Assembly: GCA_035369865.1 (NCBI GenBank)
Contig: DAOOVG010000064.1
Span: 1-13,809, forward strand
Length of the DNA stretch: 13,809 nt
Direction: 5' to 3'
DNA from: MVYY01 sp035369865
Lineage (GTDB): Bacteria > Bacteroidota > Bacteroidia > Bacteroidales > Paludibacteraceae
Positions 13,328 to 13,809 of the stretch are shown piece by piece. Each line of letters starts with the position of its first letter. The first letter of the stretch is position 1. Made by a program: the position numbers and the translations under genes. Under the pieces are notes generated by a model that saw only the letters and a list, made by a program, of their open reading frames with translations, made no database searches and was not told where the DNA came from.

Positions 13328-13809
13328 TTTTCTTAACTCCTTCAATGATAACTTCAAAATTATTTATATTTGCTTCGGAGAATAATCTATCAATTAATTC
13401 AGCATCATTCTTTTTAAAGTTTGCTAAAATTTTAAATTCATCAATTTCTTTTTGAGAATTATTTGAAGAAATTTTTCCTTCAATGTGAGAAGAGGTCAAC
13501 TTTAATATAGGTTTTGGAGTAAAAATAATGTTATTAATTTGAACATCTGTAAGATTACAATATAAAACCATTTTTAATAAACCATCCTTAATATCACTAA
13601 TACTTGGCAATTTTGAGTTACTTGAGTGTTTACCTTCAATTAAAAATAAAGATTCACCAGAAATAAAAATTTCATCGGTAGTAAAATAATATTTCCCTCC
13701 CAGATAATTTTCAATTGTTATTGTTGCTTTGGTGGAAGTTGACAAAAATTCTTTTGGCTGTAAAGTTTGTTTTTCTCTGTTTTGTGCTTCCATTGCTTTA
13801 TTTCTTGAG
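13320..13809 (-). CDS. Probable type II restriction endonuclease, C-terminal part (partial at edge)
   Basis: The frame stops at TAA (13322-13320) and is open to the window edge. An ATG at 13793 would give only 157 residues, and five sense codons lie before it, so I infer that the real start is outside. Counting from that internal Met, there is a plausible PD-(D/E)xK nuclease core. Asp40 lies in YYFTTDEIFI, and Glu53 and Lys55 lie in SLFLIEGKHS. The stretch SDIKDGLLKMVLYCNL (66-81) resembles the helix after the core in several type II enzymes. Its position directly upstream of a D12 methylase, with overlapping ends, supports an R-M endonuclease. I cannot assign a recognition site. A nuclease-like partner of another kind remains possible. 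Confidence 0.7.
   Translation of the reverse strand, partial: SRNKAMEAQNREKQTLQPKEFLSTSTKATITIENYLGGKYYFTTDEIFISGESLFLIEGKHSSNSKLPSISDIKDGLLKMVLYCNLTDVQINNIIFTPKPILKLTSSHIEGKISSNNSQKEIDEFKILANFKKNDAELIDRLFSEANINNFEVIIEGVKKND
13337..13342 (-). promoter_or_regulatory. Shine-Dalgarno sequence for the methylase
   Basis: AAGGAG (13342 to 13337, minus strand) lies inside the last codons of the endonuclease gene and 9 nt before the methylase ATG. It decides the start against the upstream TTG. It stands out because the other genes here lack such a site, as is usual in Bacteroidota. Confidence 0.6.

Noticed and set aside
1..13809. Avoidance of GATC as a hint to the methylase target
   Set aside because: GATC occurs repeatedly in the window (several times in aspS alone), so there is no sign of avoidance. 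A few kilobases could not decide the target anyway.

Overview
The window is AT-rich, gene-dense chromosomal DNA from a member of the Bacteroidota, most likely of the order Bacteroidales. Three things support this. It encodes an RNA polymerase omega/Rpb6 protein of the Bacteroidota type and a DUF4835 (PorD-like) secreted protein, a family known from this phylum. Its best promoter candidates match the Bacteroidota -7 box TAnnTTTG rather than a sigma70 -10 box. Almost no gene has a Shine-Dalgarno sequence. The species cannot be named from the sequence.

Layout, left to right. Positions 1-58 probably hold the last codons of a plus-strand gene. Positions 59-297 hold no clear gene, but include a GC-richer patch with two small stem-loops. 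A minus-strand unit follows, transcribed fabD -> aspS -> an unknown 82-residue protein (3231 down to 298). A divergent promoter region (3232-3491) separates it from a plus-strand pair, rsmG and a glyoxalase-II-like metallo-beta-lactamase-fold hydrolase. That pair converges on nadD and overlaps it by 10 bp. The long minus-strand run then reads, in transcription order, coaBC -> DUF4835 -> recN -> yicC -> gmk -> nadD (10920 down to 4779). Upstream of it, bamD -> rpoZ form a separate short unit closed by a strong hairpin terminator at about 11064-11115. At the right edge, also on the minus strand, lies a probable type II restriction-modification pair. The endonuclease runs off the window, and a D12-class adenine methyltransferase overlaps it by 8 bp and ends in its own terminator.

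The core genes are housekeeping. They cover fatty acid initiation (fabD), translation (aspS, rsmG), NAD and CoA synthesis (nadD, coaBC), GMP phosphorylation (gmk), RNA turnover (yicC), recombinational repair (recN), transcription (rpoZ), outer-membrane protein assembly (bamD) and an envelope or secretion-linked protein (DUF4835). The grouping of rpoZ, coaBC, recN, yicC and gmk resembles clusters in other phyla. The DUF4835 gene is joined to coaBC by an ATGA overlap.

The accessory part is the restriction-modification cassette, which looks like an insertion next to bamD and has an unusually good Shine-Dalgarno sequence before the methylase. I found no rRNA, tRNA, CRISPR array, insertion sequence or clearly new multi-gene system. 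The least explained elements are a folded intergenic element between yicC and gmk, the left-edge GC island, and the small protein after aspS.
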